A stretch of DNA of 64,000 nucleotides, taken from Cladopsammia gracilis. Taxonomy: Eukaryota > Cnidaria > Anthozoa > Scleractinia > Dendrophylliidae. Below the pieces are notes generated by a model that was not told the origin of the DNA, searched no databases, and was given only the letters and a program-made list of their open reading frames with translations. The position numbers and the translations under genes are program-made. Within the stretch, counting starts at the first letter, position 1, and each line of letters starts with the position of its first letter. Shown here in pieces: positions 15,451 through 27,137 of this stretch. Where the stretch lies: positions 926,001 to 990,000 of the forward strand of contig JAJGOT010000164.1 in assembly GCA_022457155.1 (NCBI GenBank). The letters are read 5' to 3'.

Positions 15451-17800
15451 AAAGAAGTCTGTGTACTTTTTGCAATTTTGATTTCCAAATCATTTTCTTG
15501 GGAAATTTTCGATACACAACAGGTGTATTTTATTCAGAAATTAGTCATACTAGTTATTCTAGACCCGAGAAAAAGTTGTTTTGTGAGCTTTTGTACAGTC
15601 TAAATGTACTGTGCAGACGGTCGCATCATACTGTTTTGGAGAATTGCTAAATTGAAAAATACTGAGCCCGGTCGTCGATCTTAATTATTGTGCTTCCTTC
15701 CTCTGTTTAGAGAACTCCGCTGTTAGGCTAAGCCTGTCTATATATATTACGAATTTGTACGGTATAAGACTAGTCTTCCAGACGTTTTTTGTTCGGCCCG
15801 GTATGATGTTAGTCTTGTCCGCTCGACGTTTCTCCATGCATTTATACGTTTGTACGGTATTAGACTACATCAGTAGAACGATATTTGTTTGTTTTCTCAA
15901 CGTTTCGCCGTACCATCGTAGCCGGGGTCAATGCTTGTTCGTATGATACGGTATTAGCAGCTTTTCGCTATATCAACTTAAATTCGTGTTCTACTTTTCA
16001 TTCTCTCATACGTTCAAGGAGTATCTAACACTTACTTATACACTTGTGGTAAGAAATATTTGATTTTACTCAAATTAAAAGGAAAATCAAAGATGTAATA
16101 TTGCGGCTCAGAATCACGGAAAGCACGTCGAAGAGGCTTTAATTTTTCAAAATTTTCTACGCGGCTTTGAAATCTTAATGAAAATCCTGATCACCTTCGA
16201 TCGAATCTGTCATAAGGACCGTTTAATATCGTGTTTGTCGCTTATTGCTGTGAGATTTTTGTTGCCGCAATTTTTACAACCCTTACATTTCAGTTAGCGA
16301 TCGTGGTTTCAAGTGTCGACTACTGAATGTAGTCGTACTTTTCAGACATAATTTTACGTTTCTCCGTAAAAGCAGTTAAGCACTAAATAATGCACTGGGT
16401 TTAATAAAGACGCCACGAGTTCAAGCTGTGTACCACTTCTTGTCTCTATTTAAAACAACTAGTGGCCAGCAAGACTTCTGCTACAGAGCAGTCAGTATTC
16501 GAAATTTACTAGACCCGTCTCTGTATATTATTTCATATACTTTCATGTTAAAAACCAAACGTTCTGAGAAATGATTTGGTGCTCTTAAAGCTAAATCTCT
16601 TCTCCAATCGCTGCTCACTTAACTTGAGTACGCATATTATTTTGCCGCGTTATAGAACAAATTCGAACTGTAAGTACATGTCGCGAGGAACAACAGCATT
16701 CTTCGCGATAGCCTGCGTGGCAGGCGCTAGGAGTCAGAAGGAAGGGTATTGGGCGCCCGCGAAACACTTGGAGAGAGCGAAAAGGGGGGAGGGGACGCAC
16801 TTCACGTTCTCTCCACGTGTTTCGCGCGCGCCGGCGCGCCCAATATCCTCCCTTCCCTTCTCCTTTCTAGTGGCTGCCACGCAGACTATCTTCGCGATGC
16901 CAAACACAACATACCATTACAATTAAATGATCTTTGTCGTTTGAAGATAAAACAGAAAAATGTACACATTATCGTTAACTTAATTAAACTTTATCATCTC
17001 TACCCAGCAACCCTGGTATGGTTTTCTCACGTTTTATCTGTCACTAAGTTAATGAATGCCAGTTTCAGAAAAATGGTATTTGTGAGGTTTCGAACCCTCA
17101 ATGAACTATCGTAACTTATAATTAATAGGAACATAAAAAGGCTACATCATCCGGTAAAAAACGGATCTGAGATATTATCGCTGTGCAAGAATTTAAATTT
17201 TTGAAAGCTTTAAATTTGCTTAACCAGTGAAGCAAAAAAATAAAAAATAAAAACGTTTTGTGGACGGTTTCCTGATAATTTTTTGGACCATCGCCGAGGG
17301 TTGAATTCCCTCAATTATCAAGACAAAATAAATATTAGTACAATGATAGAAGTGAAGGAATCTTTTAAGTTCAGTGACAGTTTAATGAGCCGAACGTTTT
17401 CTTATTGATTATATTCGGATTCGTATAAACTAAGACACCGATAAGTTATCACCAAAGCGAAGGCTTTAATGATAACCTGAGCAGAGCCGGGACATCCTTT
17501 TGACATGTAAAGGAAACCTAGAATCAGATGCTAAACTGGGTATGCAACAAATGTTTTGGTTTATGATCAGGAATAACAGGCCGTTTAGAGTGCCGCCGAG
17601 TTTTTTTGCCTGAGGATTGACATTGCCAATTCAAATGTCCCTTAAACCAGAAACCAAAACATGTGTTCTAACTTGTTAACAAAAGGTTGCACTATAAGTC
17701 ATCATCGACATTTCAGTTTCCATCATTTGCCACAACATGAGTTCGTATAACGACTGAGATGTGGGAATGAAATTATTTACATTCTAAATTAGAGACCAGA
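15451..17800. other. Host array unit 1, 5' non-coding part
   Basis: No convincing gene. The sequence recurs in the unit that starts after element 2 (50394-52338) and, from about 16538, in the third unit (54340 on); its first part (15541-15670) recurs degenerately at 63160-63300. It includes a GC-rich inverted-repeat segment (16704-16895) and the stretch upstream of the membrane-protein gene. A 360-base piece (about 17335-17695) is absent from the second unit. Possible promoter elements (TATATATA at 15741) are not specific enough to call. Confidence 0.6.
16704..16895. repeat. GC-rich MITE-like inverted repeat, also in units 2 and 3
   Basis: GCCTGCGTGGCAGGCGCTAG and AGAAGGAAGGGTATTGGGCG on the left side pair imperfectly with GCGCCCAATATCCTCCCTTC and GTGGCTGCCACGCAGACTAT on the right. 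The same block is at about 51599-51775 and 54517-54695, at the same place in each host unit, so it predates the duplication. No coding capacity. Confidence 0.6.
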
Positions 17801-19209
17801 ATGAGTGAAAGTACCGTGATAGAGGTGTTTGGTCACATCTTGTTCAGTTTTACACGAAGTGTCACAGAACACTACAGTCCAGAAGAACCTGAATTTACGG
17901 CAGAGTCGCTTGGTTACAGGCCTCTGGAAAGAACGGGAAGAGAATGGAATTATCTTCCTGTTGATGAGCTTATTTACCAAGAATACAGCGACAGAGAAGC
18001 GACATATTTAGACTATCTGTCATCTAGCAGTCTTGATGTTAAAGCGATTGACGCATGCTCAACAGAAGAAAACGAAGAAACACAGGACCATCAGCGAAAT
18101 GACGACAGAGCCATGGCTTGGAAGCGACTGAGACCATTCGCTCTCCACACAGTTTGTAAATCAATGTACATTGGAGCCTTGATTTCACTTGTCACCGCTC
18201 TTTTCATAGGGACAATATACATGCTGGTCACTTATGTCTCGTTTAAGACTGTACACGTTTGTCAGTTTCACCATATGAACTCAATTTCAGTACAAATTCA
18301 GTGGATAAGATCAATGTCTCATGTAGCTTATTGCGGTTTTCTATATATTTGGTTCTTTGTGCTTATGCAGTTTCTTTTTCGTCCTTTTCAGTTAATGGGG
18401 GTTAAAAGAAAACTGCTCCTGGTGTGTTTCATTACACATTCTTTGGACACTCTTTATCGTGTTGCCTTACAAGCTCTTGGTATATCTCATTCCAAAATTT
18501 CATATCTACAAAAGATTCCTCTTAACGCTTGTCTTCTTATCAATCAATGCCTGCAAATATGTGTCTTAACGCATTACTTTTGTGCAAGTTCACGACAGAA
18601 GCTAAATGTGTTCTTGCAATTATTAATACCAAGTTGTTTTGGTATGTTCACCTTCTTCATCGTAGCGTCCTTGATTTATCCAGCATACAACAAAGAAAAT
18701 GAAGATGGAAAACTATTAATTGCAGTCTTCGCTCCTCTCGTTGGAGTTTTTGTAAAAGTTATCTCGCGTTTTTGTGTTCAAAAGTTGTATAACATTACCC
18801 ATCCGGGATATTCGTATGTCTTATTATCGTCGTTGTATTGTGGCTCAGCGATCGTTTTTCGAGTGATGCAAGCGGATCTGGACAATTTACAAGCCATCGC
18901 TATTCTTGGAATAATTCACGGTGCTGCAGAAGTCATAGAACGAAGCACCATGGTTGTGATCGATCACATTTGTTATCTGGTCTGGAAAAGAAGATCAGCT
19001 CCTTGGGGAAGTTTTCGTACTCCTCGCCGTGGGAGACTAATGGCTGATATCGTTATCATGAGCATGTTGTTTGAATCAACTGCTATCGTGTCTGTGAATG
19101 GATTCCTATACTTGTATCAATTCGTTTACTTACAAAACTGGTCCGTGTTAAATTTACTACAGTCATTTGCCATCACTACTTCAGTTCAGCTGGTGATTGA
19201 GTGGTTTTT
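17801..19209 (+). pseudogene. Multi-pass membrane protein, copy A, 5' part (split by insertion)
   Basis: 470 codons open from MSESTVIEVFGHIL at 17801 to the insertion at 19210. The first ~115 residues are polar and acidic; then come about seven to eight hydrophobic segments (for example IGALISLVTALFIGTIYMLV, then FLYIWFFVLMQFLF) with short charged loops and a conserved PWGSFRTPRR loop. The remaining C-terminus is found 7.9 kb away at 27138-27343, so the native product would be about 540 residues. No introns are apparent in any copy. I do not recognise the family; a receptor, transporter or lineage-specific membrane protein are all possible. Paralogues B (52339), C (55658) and D (61655) form a tandem array. 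Confidence 0.65.
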
Positions 19210-20223
19210 ATCTCGTTAAAGCGCATGCGCGCATAACGAGATATAGGAGTCACTAGAATATGGGGACAAAAGTTGTTAACAAATTTTTGTGGACTTTTGC
19301 CCGGGGGGGTTAGTTGTTTCTTCTTTATAGAAGCTATATTAGGGCATCGAGGATATGGTTGGTTAAACCGGTTAGGATTTCAAGAAGGGCATCACATACT
19401 GCTCCTAAAATTTTTGGGGAGCACCCCCGGACCTATTGTTAATTTCCCTTGGGTATCGGAATGTCAAAACTTGTGACGAACTTGTCATATCTTACATTAC
19501 GTTACCGCAAAGGTATTAAGTTCTTCTTAAGTTTCGATATCTCACGTTACCTATCAGTTTCAATCATTTGTCGTAAAGCCATTAAAGCTGCATTGCGTTT
19601 TTTTTTTGGCAAACGCAGTTTGAGAATTTCACGGTGTATTTTTACGAATGGAGACGTTTTAAGAAAGTTAAATGGGACGGGAAAGTTTGTATTTTCATAT
19701 GAGCGATATGGCAGAGCAAAATTGCGTTTGTTCTATTTTGATTCATTGCTATTACGGTTTGATTATGCAATAGTATGGGAACGACGTCATAGTTTTGTTT
19801 ATTTAGCTACCGTGCACAAGGATTGCGCGACTGAATTTGTTTTGCGGGAGGATATTTTTGCGGGTCGCGGAGACAGCTAAAATTTGCTGGAAGGAAATGC
19901 TTGCGGATTTCTGGGCAAGTATAAATAAAATCCAAGGCATCGGTATTAAACTGCAATTTTACTTCCTGACCGGAGGTTTGTATAGTTCCCATAGTTATGG
20001 TTGCTGTTCTGGCGCCAATATGAACATAAACAACGAGAAAACTAGTGAGTGAATTATTGTACGTTGTTGTAAAAACGTACCAGTATTATGATAACAGTCT
20101 CTGGTTCGTTTAAGGACGTGTCTGGAGTTGAATCAGGAATACAAATGACTGTTGTGCCGGTCGTCTCGGAGTTCACTGTTATGAGAATTATGAGTTATGA
20201 GAGTTCACCGTTCTGTAAAACGC

Positions 20224-20315
20224 GGACCGGATGGCGGCAGATGGCGGATGGCGGCGGATGGCGGAAGGCGGACGGCGGATAATAAAATGCGGATAACAAA
20301 ATGCGGATGATAAAA
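20224..20315. repeat. GGATGGCGG / AAAATGCGGAT short tandem repeats
   Basis: A run of GATGGCGGCAGATGGCGGAT-type units passes into three copies of AAAATGCGGAT(A/G). It is surrounded by A-rich DNA and no protein is supported. Confidence 0.7.
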
Positions 20316-20751
20316 TGCGGATGAAAAAAACAACAGAAAAATAATTCCTTACGATTTTTACAAAAAAAAAAACAAAACAAAGAAAGAAAAGCAGAAATAA
20401 CTTTAAAATGGCACGAAACAAAAACACGAAACAGTAACTTTATTGTCCAAACTGTCTTCAAGTTCCACTTCATGCCTCACTCAACCCTAGTTGGAAAATA
20501 TATGAATGTTGCGTTTCGAGCCCCTCCCCTAGGTTTGACCGATTGTGCAGTCTGCACGTGTTTGAGGATGGAGTCCGACGAGTGTGACGATTACGGGCTT
20601 TTAAAATCTGTGTTTAGGAAACGGTAAGTTAGTAGAGTTCTTAAATTCGATTTAACTTCACCTGTTACTTTGCTTCACAAACAATCTTTGCTGACTTTTT
20701 ATTCGTGTTTGTATCTGGTTCGTTGAAGAGTCAGGAAGGTGATGCAGTTGA

Positions 20752-20883
20752 GTGTTTTTATCATAGATATGTTAAAAGGGTTAATTACTACACTAGTTTC
20801 CGTTATGGATATCTTTGGAATGCATGTATTCAGATAAGACCTTTTTGAGTGTTCCACTGTCACGATCATTCATTCCTGTGTTA
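20752..20883. repeat. Long direct repeat, left copy (partner 23273-23415)
   Basis: TTGAGTGTTTTTATCATAGA to CATTCATTCCTGTGTTAT is repeated nearly identically at 23273-23415, which has two small extra pieces (GT at ATGCATGTGTATTC; TTAAA in GATATTAAAGACC). The repeats exactly bracket the DIRS-like and LINE segments; the right copy directly abuts the LINE tail. Confidence 0.8.
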
Positions 20884-20919
20884 TCCTTTGTGAAAGCAAG
20901 AGCAACACTACAATGGTGT

Positions 20920-22430
20920 CTCAGTGATTCCGACCGCCATTACTGTGTCCGATCCAGAACTGTTGGCATGTGATGCTTGTCTTGATGCTTGTGGTGCAGT
21001 GTGTTTTGGGGAATTCTTCCATGCCAAGTTTCCTCCTTTTATTGCTAGTCAACATTTGAACATTAACCAGCTCGAACTGCTTACAATCAGGTCAGCGTAT
21101 ACGCACTGAACAATCAACGTTCAACGAACGCCTTCATGCAGCGTTGTCTACGTGAACTTTGGTTGTTGCTGTCTCTTAACAATATCCGTTTATCTGCGCG
21201 TTACATTAGCGGGAAGTCTAACGTTTTAGCGGATGCGTTGAGTCGTTCTCACTTAGACTCCTCGAACTCAGAATATGTGCAGCATGCCGTAGCTACCTTG
21301 AACATTACCCAAGTATTTCCTAGCGACTCTAAGTTCGTTTTTAATGTATATTAAGTAGCTACTTCCATTTATTTTCATAAATCCTTATTAAGTTTATTGA
21401 TTTTTTTTCTTTCTGTTTTTCAATTTAATCTCGCAGATCACATCGACGCTTTGCAGCGCTAGCAGTATTTAGGAACTATTCAGGTCCATGCTTTTTGCGA
21501 CTACACAAAGCGCTCTATGAGATGCTATATGCGAACATACTTATTGTTTTGCCAATATTTCGATTTCTTACCTTTTCCAGTTTCCAAATCCGTTTATTTG
21601 CTTTATTTAGTTTTTTTGTCACGTTCTTTAACGTCATACCGTTCGATCGTTAATTATTTGAGCATTATTTCACATATTAACCGCTCGTATGGTGCCAGTT
21701 TTGCCTTTCTTCACGATTATGACGTTTATCTTGCCAAACGAGCGGTGCGTCGGATCTTGGGTGATTGTGTCGCACGAAAAGAACCGATCACTGTTGAGAT
21801 CCTTTTACAATTGTCCCGTATTTTCGATTTAGATAATCATTTGCACGTCTGCATGCGTGCTTTATTTTTAGTAGCCTTATTTTCTTTTTTACGTATCTCT
21901 AATTTAGTACCGTATAAGTTGTCTGAAATTGGCGATTCCCAGGCGTATTTTTTGACGCTATCTAGCGTGACTTTCACACCGCAAAGGGTTTTGTTGCGCA
22001 TCACGCGCACGGAGACACTCCAGTTTCGGGAGCGGGTTTTAGAAATTCCCTTGCCGTTTATTCCCGTTTCGCCCCTTTGTCCTGTCACCGCGCTTAGGCA
22101 GTATTTAGCTAGTGTACAATTGTCGCCCTCCACCATTATTCGTTTGTCAATCTCGGGGATCGAACAAGCCTATCTTGGCTCACCAGTATAACGCTTTTAT
22201 TAAGAAGTCACTTTCAGCCATTGGGTTTAATCCCGCACAGTATTCCTCGCACAGTTTTCGTCGCGGGGGCGCTACATTTGCTTTTTGTAATCGAGCGCCT
22301 ACAGCTTTTATTAAATCGCATGGCGATTGGAAGAGTGACGCATATTTAGTCTATCTCACTCTTTCCAACGAAAATAAGTTTAAAATTCTCCATTCTATCA
22401 CAACCAGACTTTCTCCCACATCGTAACTTC
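20920..22430 (+). pseudogene. DIRS-type retrotransposon remnant (RNase H and tyrosine recombinase)
   Basis: The first part encodes an RNase H-like tail of reverse transcriptase (DACGAVCFGEFFHAKF, then a break, then ARYISGKSNVLADALSRS). The second part (21517-22426) is a tyrosine recombinase with HSFRRGGATFAF and HGDWKSDAYLVYL, which hold the His-x-x-Arg and the catalytic Tyr. RT-RNase H followed by a tyrosine recombinase is diagnostic of DIRS-order elements. The recombinase frame is shifted near 22140-22190 and the RT core is missing, so it is dead. AATAAA lies at 22515, just downstream. Confidence 0.75.
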
Positions 22431-22600
22431 TTCTTCTCAAACCCTTATTTCATTCTTTTTTTCCCTTTGGGTTTGGCGGTCTAGGGTGTTGTCTCTTGTG
22501 CAGTATCAATTTTGAATAAACATCCGTTTAACCCCATCTACTGAGTCTGTTTGTAGTAGTAATTGCAAAACAGTGTCTATCCATATCAAATACCCTTGCA

Positions 22601-23272
22601 TTGCATGACAATCCGAGTTTTATGACCTCAATAAACAAAATTTTAGAAACCTTCCAAGGTATATCAGATACAAATTCTCTTTTCGTGGAAAATAGTCAGA
22701 AATCCATGAAAATTTTCTTAAATAGAATTATTAATAATATAGAATCAGAATCTAAGGTACATCAGATGAAGCTTGTTCAACTAAACATCAAGCTTAATTT
22801 TTATTCTAAATTCACAAATGACACAGGAAGTTCTAGTAACTGTTATGACGTAATAAAAAATATGAAACACAGACGAACACTGGCTAAGTTTCGAACAGGA
22901 AATCATTGCCTACGTGTTGAAACGGGTAGACATGCAAAACCAAAAATTCCAAGAGATTTGAGGCACTGCGAATGCTGCTTACCAAATGACGTTGAAGAAG
23001 AAATTCATTTCTTTTTCGACTGTGTTTCATATTCTGACCTAAGAAATTCACTACATTGTAAAAGTTTTTTGAACCTACAAAATACATATAGAATTAATTT
23101 CTTTTTTAACAATGTTGACACAGGTGGGTCACTTTATATATGAAGCTTCAGAGAGACTAAACACTCTGTTAGCAAAGACTGCAATCACTATATTCTAGTT
23201 TAATCTGTTAGTGTAATAGGCAATACCATGTATGTAAATGGGAATGCTAATAAACTTTTGATTTGATTTGTA
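22601..23272 (+). pseudogene. 3' end of a non-LTR (LINE) retrotransposon
   Basis: A 180-residue open frame to 23143 ends a reverse-transcriptase ORF: RTLAKFRTGNHCLRVETGR, a zinc-like RHCECCLPNDVEEEIHFFFD and YSDLRNSLHC are typical of the RT C-terminal region of such elements. A 3' UTR follows with AATAAA and a repeated TTTGATTTGATTTG tail at about 23258-23272, after which the direct repeat begins. The 5' portion is absent. Confidence 0.7.
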
Positions 23273-23415
23273 ATTGAGTGTTTTTATCATAGATATGTTA
23301 AAAGGGTTAATTACTACACTAGTTTCCGTTATGGATATCTTTGGAATGCATGTGTATTCAGATATTAAAGACCTTTTTGAGTGTTCCACTGGCACGATCA
23401 TTCATTCCTGTGTTA
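23273..23415. repeat. Long direct repeat, right copy
   Basis: Partner of 20752-20883; starts immediately after the LINE tail. See the left copy for boundaries. If it is a target-site duplication made by the LINE, it is unusually long (about 130-140 bases). Confidence 0.8.
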
Positions 23416-24570
23416 TTTATAATCGCCAAAACGGGAATCTGAATAACTGGTTATATATATTTAAAGTTAACTTCGTCAGGGGTGAAAGAGTTTTGTTTCC
23501 TAAGTACTAGAAAATCATACTTTTCATACTTTTCACGTTTTTTAAATTTGGCTTTCTTTACATGTAGTATTTTATCTATTAAACATACGATACATATATT
23601 AATTTGAGAATATCAGTATTATAAAAGTGACAGGCCAAACACGACTCCCGCTAGTTGCAAAATGTATAAAGAAACCTCTAGAATAGCTTTGACAAATGCT
23701 CGATGTATTGTATGACTCTTTGATCTTTGGGATATAAATCTCTTTAATGACAGGAGGTCAGTTTACATGCTGTGCACACTCACTGCCATTTATAGAATTA
23801 TTGTTTCTCTATGCCTTCGTTATGCTAGCTCTCTTGGCATATGTTGGGGCGTCTTTGGCTAACTTTTGTTGCAAGATAAGTAGTGATCGGCTGCAGTTTT
23901 TGTTAATTTTTATGAATATGCTTGGATCAGTCAATTTCTCAGCCGGTGATTTAGTGTCTAAGTCTGCGGTGTGCAAGACTTGTGAGAAAGTGGATCTTTA
24001 TCACGGATGTAAGTGTCTAAGATCAAAGTCTGAAGCTGCCGTATCTCTACTGGAATAATGACTTCTTGCAGTTTATGTTTTAGCTCCTTGTTTTATTCTG
24101 TTTTTGAGTAGTGTTTCTTGTAGCTTGAAGAACCTCCTGATCCGTTGTTTCATAATGGCGTTCGGGATTGCATCCCGACAATGGCTTGTACAGATGTAGT
24201 GATCTGTTTTGAAAATCTCACGGATGCTAGTGAATTCTTACGTTTTTCCACAGTTTATTTTTTAGTACTTATCAAATTATTATCCTAAAGCTGTAAACTG
24301 CGCATTGTAAATTGGCGTAGAAATAATGGCAAAGTCCCGGGTTGGCGTCATCTAATTACCATTTTGTAAATTCAAATCTCTAAAAATAAACTCACAAACG
24401 CGACCGGTTGAAAACAAGAAATATTTTACCATTCAACTATTCAATGTACATAGAGTTAATTCTGAAAATATATTTCTAGGGGTGAGGTACCGTGTATACG
24501 GTAAACACCGTGAGTTACGTTCGTGTTGCAGTTACAGTTTTGAATTTGTTTTCGTACATTGGAATGAATA
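23416..24570. other. No recognisable gene
   Basis: AT-rich DNA within the 7.9 kb insertion. A 103-codon open frame at 23747-24058 has a hydrophobic start and a few cysteines but no family signal and no second copy in the window. I see no RNA gene or repeat here. Confidence 0.5.
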
Positions 24571-24571
24571 T

Positions 24572-24999
24572 CCCGGGGGGGGGGGTACTCCCTATAATGG
24601 GCTATACGGGGATGCTCCGCCCGAAAGGGGTACCTTTTTGAGGCTAGAGGTATATGAAAGGGTCGGGATTTCACGAGTTGAAGTATATGAAAGGGTAGGG
24701 ATTTTACGAAGAATAGGAAAGGGAAGCGAAGCCACGCCGTTGAAGCATAAAAAAGGTAGGGAAAACTGCCATTTAACTATTATAAAAATGGCCTTTCAAA
24801 ATATCTCAAACAGACACACTTAAAGGCTCTCAAAGGGGTACCATTTTTATTGAAAGGTATATGAAAGGGGTACCATTTTCAATGAAAGGTATATGAAAAA
24901 GGGTACCTTTTCTGTCAAAATCGGTATATGAAAGGGTAAGGGTTTGAACCTCGGGGCGGAGCATCCCCGTACGAAACTTTGCTGAGTACCCCCCCGGGA
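24572..24999. mobile_element. MITE with GGGGGGTACTC ends
   Basis: The left end CCCGGGGGGGGGGGTACTCC ... GGGGATGCTCCGCCC is matched in inverse by GGGCGGAGCATCCCCGTAC ... GTACCCCCCCGGG at 24953-24999. Inside are many short units built on GGTATATGAAAGGGTA. No coding potential. Similar elements are common in cnidarian genomes to my knowledge, one reason for the taxon guess. Confidence 0.7.
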
Positions 25000-25167
25000 T
25001 GAATATTGACTTATTGTGACCCGTACGAACTTTTTACGACTGATACCATAAGTTATATAAGGCAATGTAAAAACAAGGAGTAACGGTAATCAATGTATTT
25101 TAAAGTTAATGTTTGCACGCTTACGTGAGTTCGAGCCAGTTGATTACGCGGCTTTGCTGGTCATGAA

Positions 25168-25213
25168 TGTGTGTGTGTGTGTGTGTGTTGTGTGTGTGTT
25201 GTGTGTGTGTGTG
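25168..25213. repeat. (GT)n microsatellite
   Basis: Nearly pure GT dinucleotide repeat with two TTG interruptions. Confidence 0.95.
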
Positions 25214-25792
25214 GGAAATGGGATTTGTGATCCCGGGTTATGGACCCTTCACGCTCAGTAACTAGTATAGGGTGAAGTAGAAAATGCTTTATCTGAGAAC
25301 ATGAAAGGCGAATGCAAGTTGAAATTTAATTCTTCATTACTTGTTAAATACTTTAAGACATGCAGTTTCAACAATAACTATTTCTTTTTTTTGTAAAAGT
25401 CATAAGAAGGGTCGCACGGAGGTTCATTTTTTATTTTGTAGTGCAAATTAGGGCCTTTGTTGTTTAAACCTCACTGGGATTACAAAATTTAAATAAGAAA
25501 GGAAAAACGAAATGAGTTCTGGTAGTTGTAGTCAAATGACGCTATCGTGCAAATGGCCTATTGTGGTTACAGGGGGAGTGTCGTTGCTGGTTGCTGTAGT
25601 GGGGGCCGGGGGGCCTCTGGTGTCCACCCCCCCTCCCCTCCCCACCTCCGGGCGCTGGAGCCTCGCGGTTCGCCTCGCGGCGTTTCGCCTTCGGGGAGTC
25701 TTTAACAACGACCTCGGAAGACTGGCACCGGTAGCATAGTATTGGCTGGCCCGTGTACTTAAAAAATAACTCGAGCCCTTGAGTGACTATTA

Positions 25793-26308
25793 TTATTTGC
25801 GTGACACTGCCTTTTGTAAACGTGTGAATTCTACGACACGGATGCTGTTCTCGATGTGCTTGTAGCCCGTGGCTTTGAAGCAAAGCCGGCGGACTGCTCG
25901 AGCTTTGAGGTCGCCGTATTGTTCCACGAGTTGTAGCAGGTTTTCATCGGGGAATTCAACGGGAATGAAGCATGACACGTGTAGTGCTTTTTGCCCTAAA
26001 AGGCGTAAAGGGATAACGCGGCTTTCGCAGTCAAAGACCGATGCCGCGAACCGCGTGGCCGATTCTGTAGATCGGAGGCTGATGTCGAAGCACTTTCCTC
26101 CGTAGAGGGGTACAATCCCAACGATTTCTTCCTTAAAGTTCGGTAACGACTGCGCTATACTGAGCGAGTCAAGATCCAGGTTTTCCTCCGCTATCAAGCG
26201 CACAGTAAGAACGGCTGGTGTGCGGGACTCGCGGCCATCTCCACGTAACGCGAGGGCGAGAAAACTCGTGAGACCAAAACCAAAACCACAAAATTGAAAA
26301 GCACGCAC
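25793..26308 (-). pseudogene. Retroelement ORF1/Gag-like nucleic-acid-binding domain remnant
   Basis: 171 codons on the minus strand. The core from VRLIAEENLDLDSLSIAQSL to GYKHIENSIRVVEFTR has the spacing of the RRM-like/CCHC-associated ORF1 proteins of animal LINEs (a ...FDISLRSTESATRFA... strand and a HVSCFIPVEFPDENLL strand). The expected downstream zinc knuckles are not visible; the sequence to the left runs into a GC-rich low-complexity stretch (25600-25690). The assignment is by pattern only and could be wrong. Confidence 0.4.
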
Positions 26309-26526
26309 TCACCAAAGCGAAGACAGATAGTTACCAGACGCTTTCTTGCTTGTGGTGAAAAAACGGCACCAAATCTTGTGAAAAAAAGCTCTCCTTAGTC
26401 GTCGAAGTTTAGGACTATTCTGGCTTTTGGTCTTGAAAAAGTGGGGCACTGATGAGAACAGATCCCCCAATGCTGTACAGAGAAGTTGTTAGCAGAGGGG
26501 CACGGGTTCCCCTCCTTTTGCAAAAA

Positions 26527-26533
26527 AAATAAA

Positions 26534-26564
<31 letters not shown>

Positions 26565-26570
26565 TAATGA
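26527..26570. repeat. (AAAT)n(AAT)n microsatellite
   Basis: Tetranucleotide AAAT/AATA units pass into AAT trinucleotide units, ending at GATAAGG. Confidence 0.95.
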
Positions 26571-27137
26571 TAAGGCCCAGCCTATAACATTTTCTAAACA
26601 CGTCTATTGTATAACCAAATAATAGGACCCCATTTTAGTCACTAGCGTGAAAATGTAAATAACTTCTGTAAAAATGCAAGGACCACTAGAACAAACAGTA
26701 GCAATATATAGTTGGACCGTTACTTGTTTATTAGCCTATCGTGTGCCAGCAATTTATCTTAGCCCATTTTAAATATTGTAACCGTTTGTTTCCATCTTCA
26801 CTAAGCTTTCCTAGCCCCTGATGAAGGTTAGTTTTGTCTAACCGAAATATCGGGCATATCTTATTAAAATAAATCGAACAAATTTGCTGTCTGATCAGCC
26901 TTGCATGTTAAAGTTGTTTTTTTTTTTGAAAATGTAAACTACGCCCATTTCGTGAACATAAATTTCTATTGACTGATTTGCATCATGTGATGTTTTCATG
27001 TACGTATTTTAAGTAGACTTATTCTAAAGGTGCGCTACAACGGCATCTTTACCATATTCACTATCAATTCTTCTATTTTGTTTTTATTAACCTCACGTTC
27101 TAACGCTTTAACGAGATGGCTTTAAGAGCCCTTTGAT

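Larger units (their letters stand above)
19210..27136. mobile_element. 7.9 kb insertion with Helentron-like ends, carrying nested retroelements
   Basis: Alignment with copy C shows the gene broken exactly here: GAGTGGTTTTT is followed by foreign DNA and resumes at TCATCAGCGTG (27138). The left end starts ATCTCGTTAAAGCG (19210-19223); its exact inverse CGCTTTAACGAGAT is at 27104-27117, and is followed by a small hairpin GGCTTTAAGAGCC and CTTTGA before host sequence resumes. An inverted repeat that is terminal on the left but subterminal on the right, with a hairpin after it, and insertion in a T run without target duplication, is the plan described for Helentrons/Helitron2. No Rep/helicase gene is seen, so this would be a non-autonomous copy. 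Alternatives: another DNA transposon with 14 bp ends. Confidence 0.5.

Noticed and set aside
16576..17114. Open frames across the GC-rich inverted repeat
   Set aside because: They exist because of the MITE-like hairpin and change between the three paralogous copies.
19273..19880. Plus-strand frames of 67 and 143 codons at the start of the 7.9 kb insertion
   Set aside because: No family resemblance, overlapping frames, no second copy; could be transposon debris but cannot be supported as genes.
20188..20473. Minus-strand frames of 79-92 codons rich in Phe and Pro/His
   Set aside because: Translations of the GGATGGCGG microrepeat and A-rich DNA.
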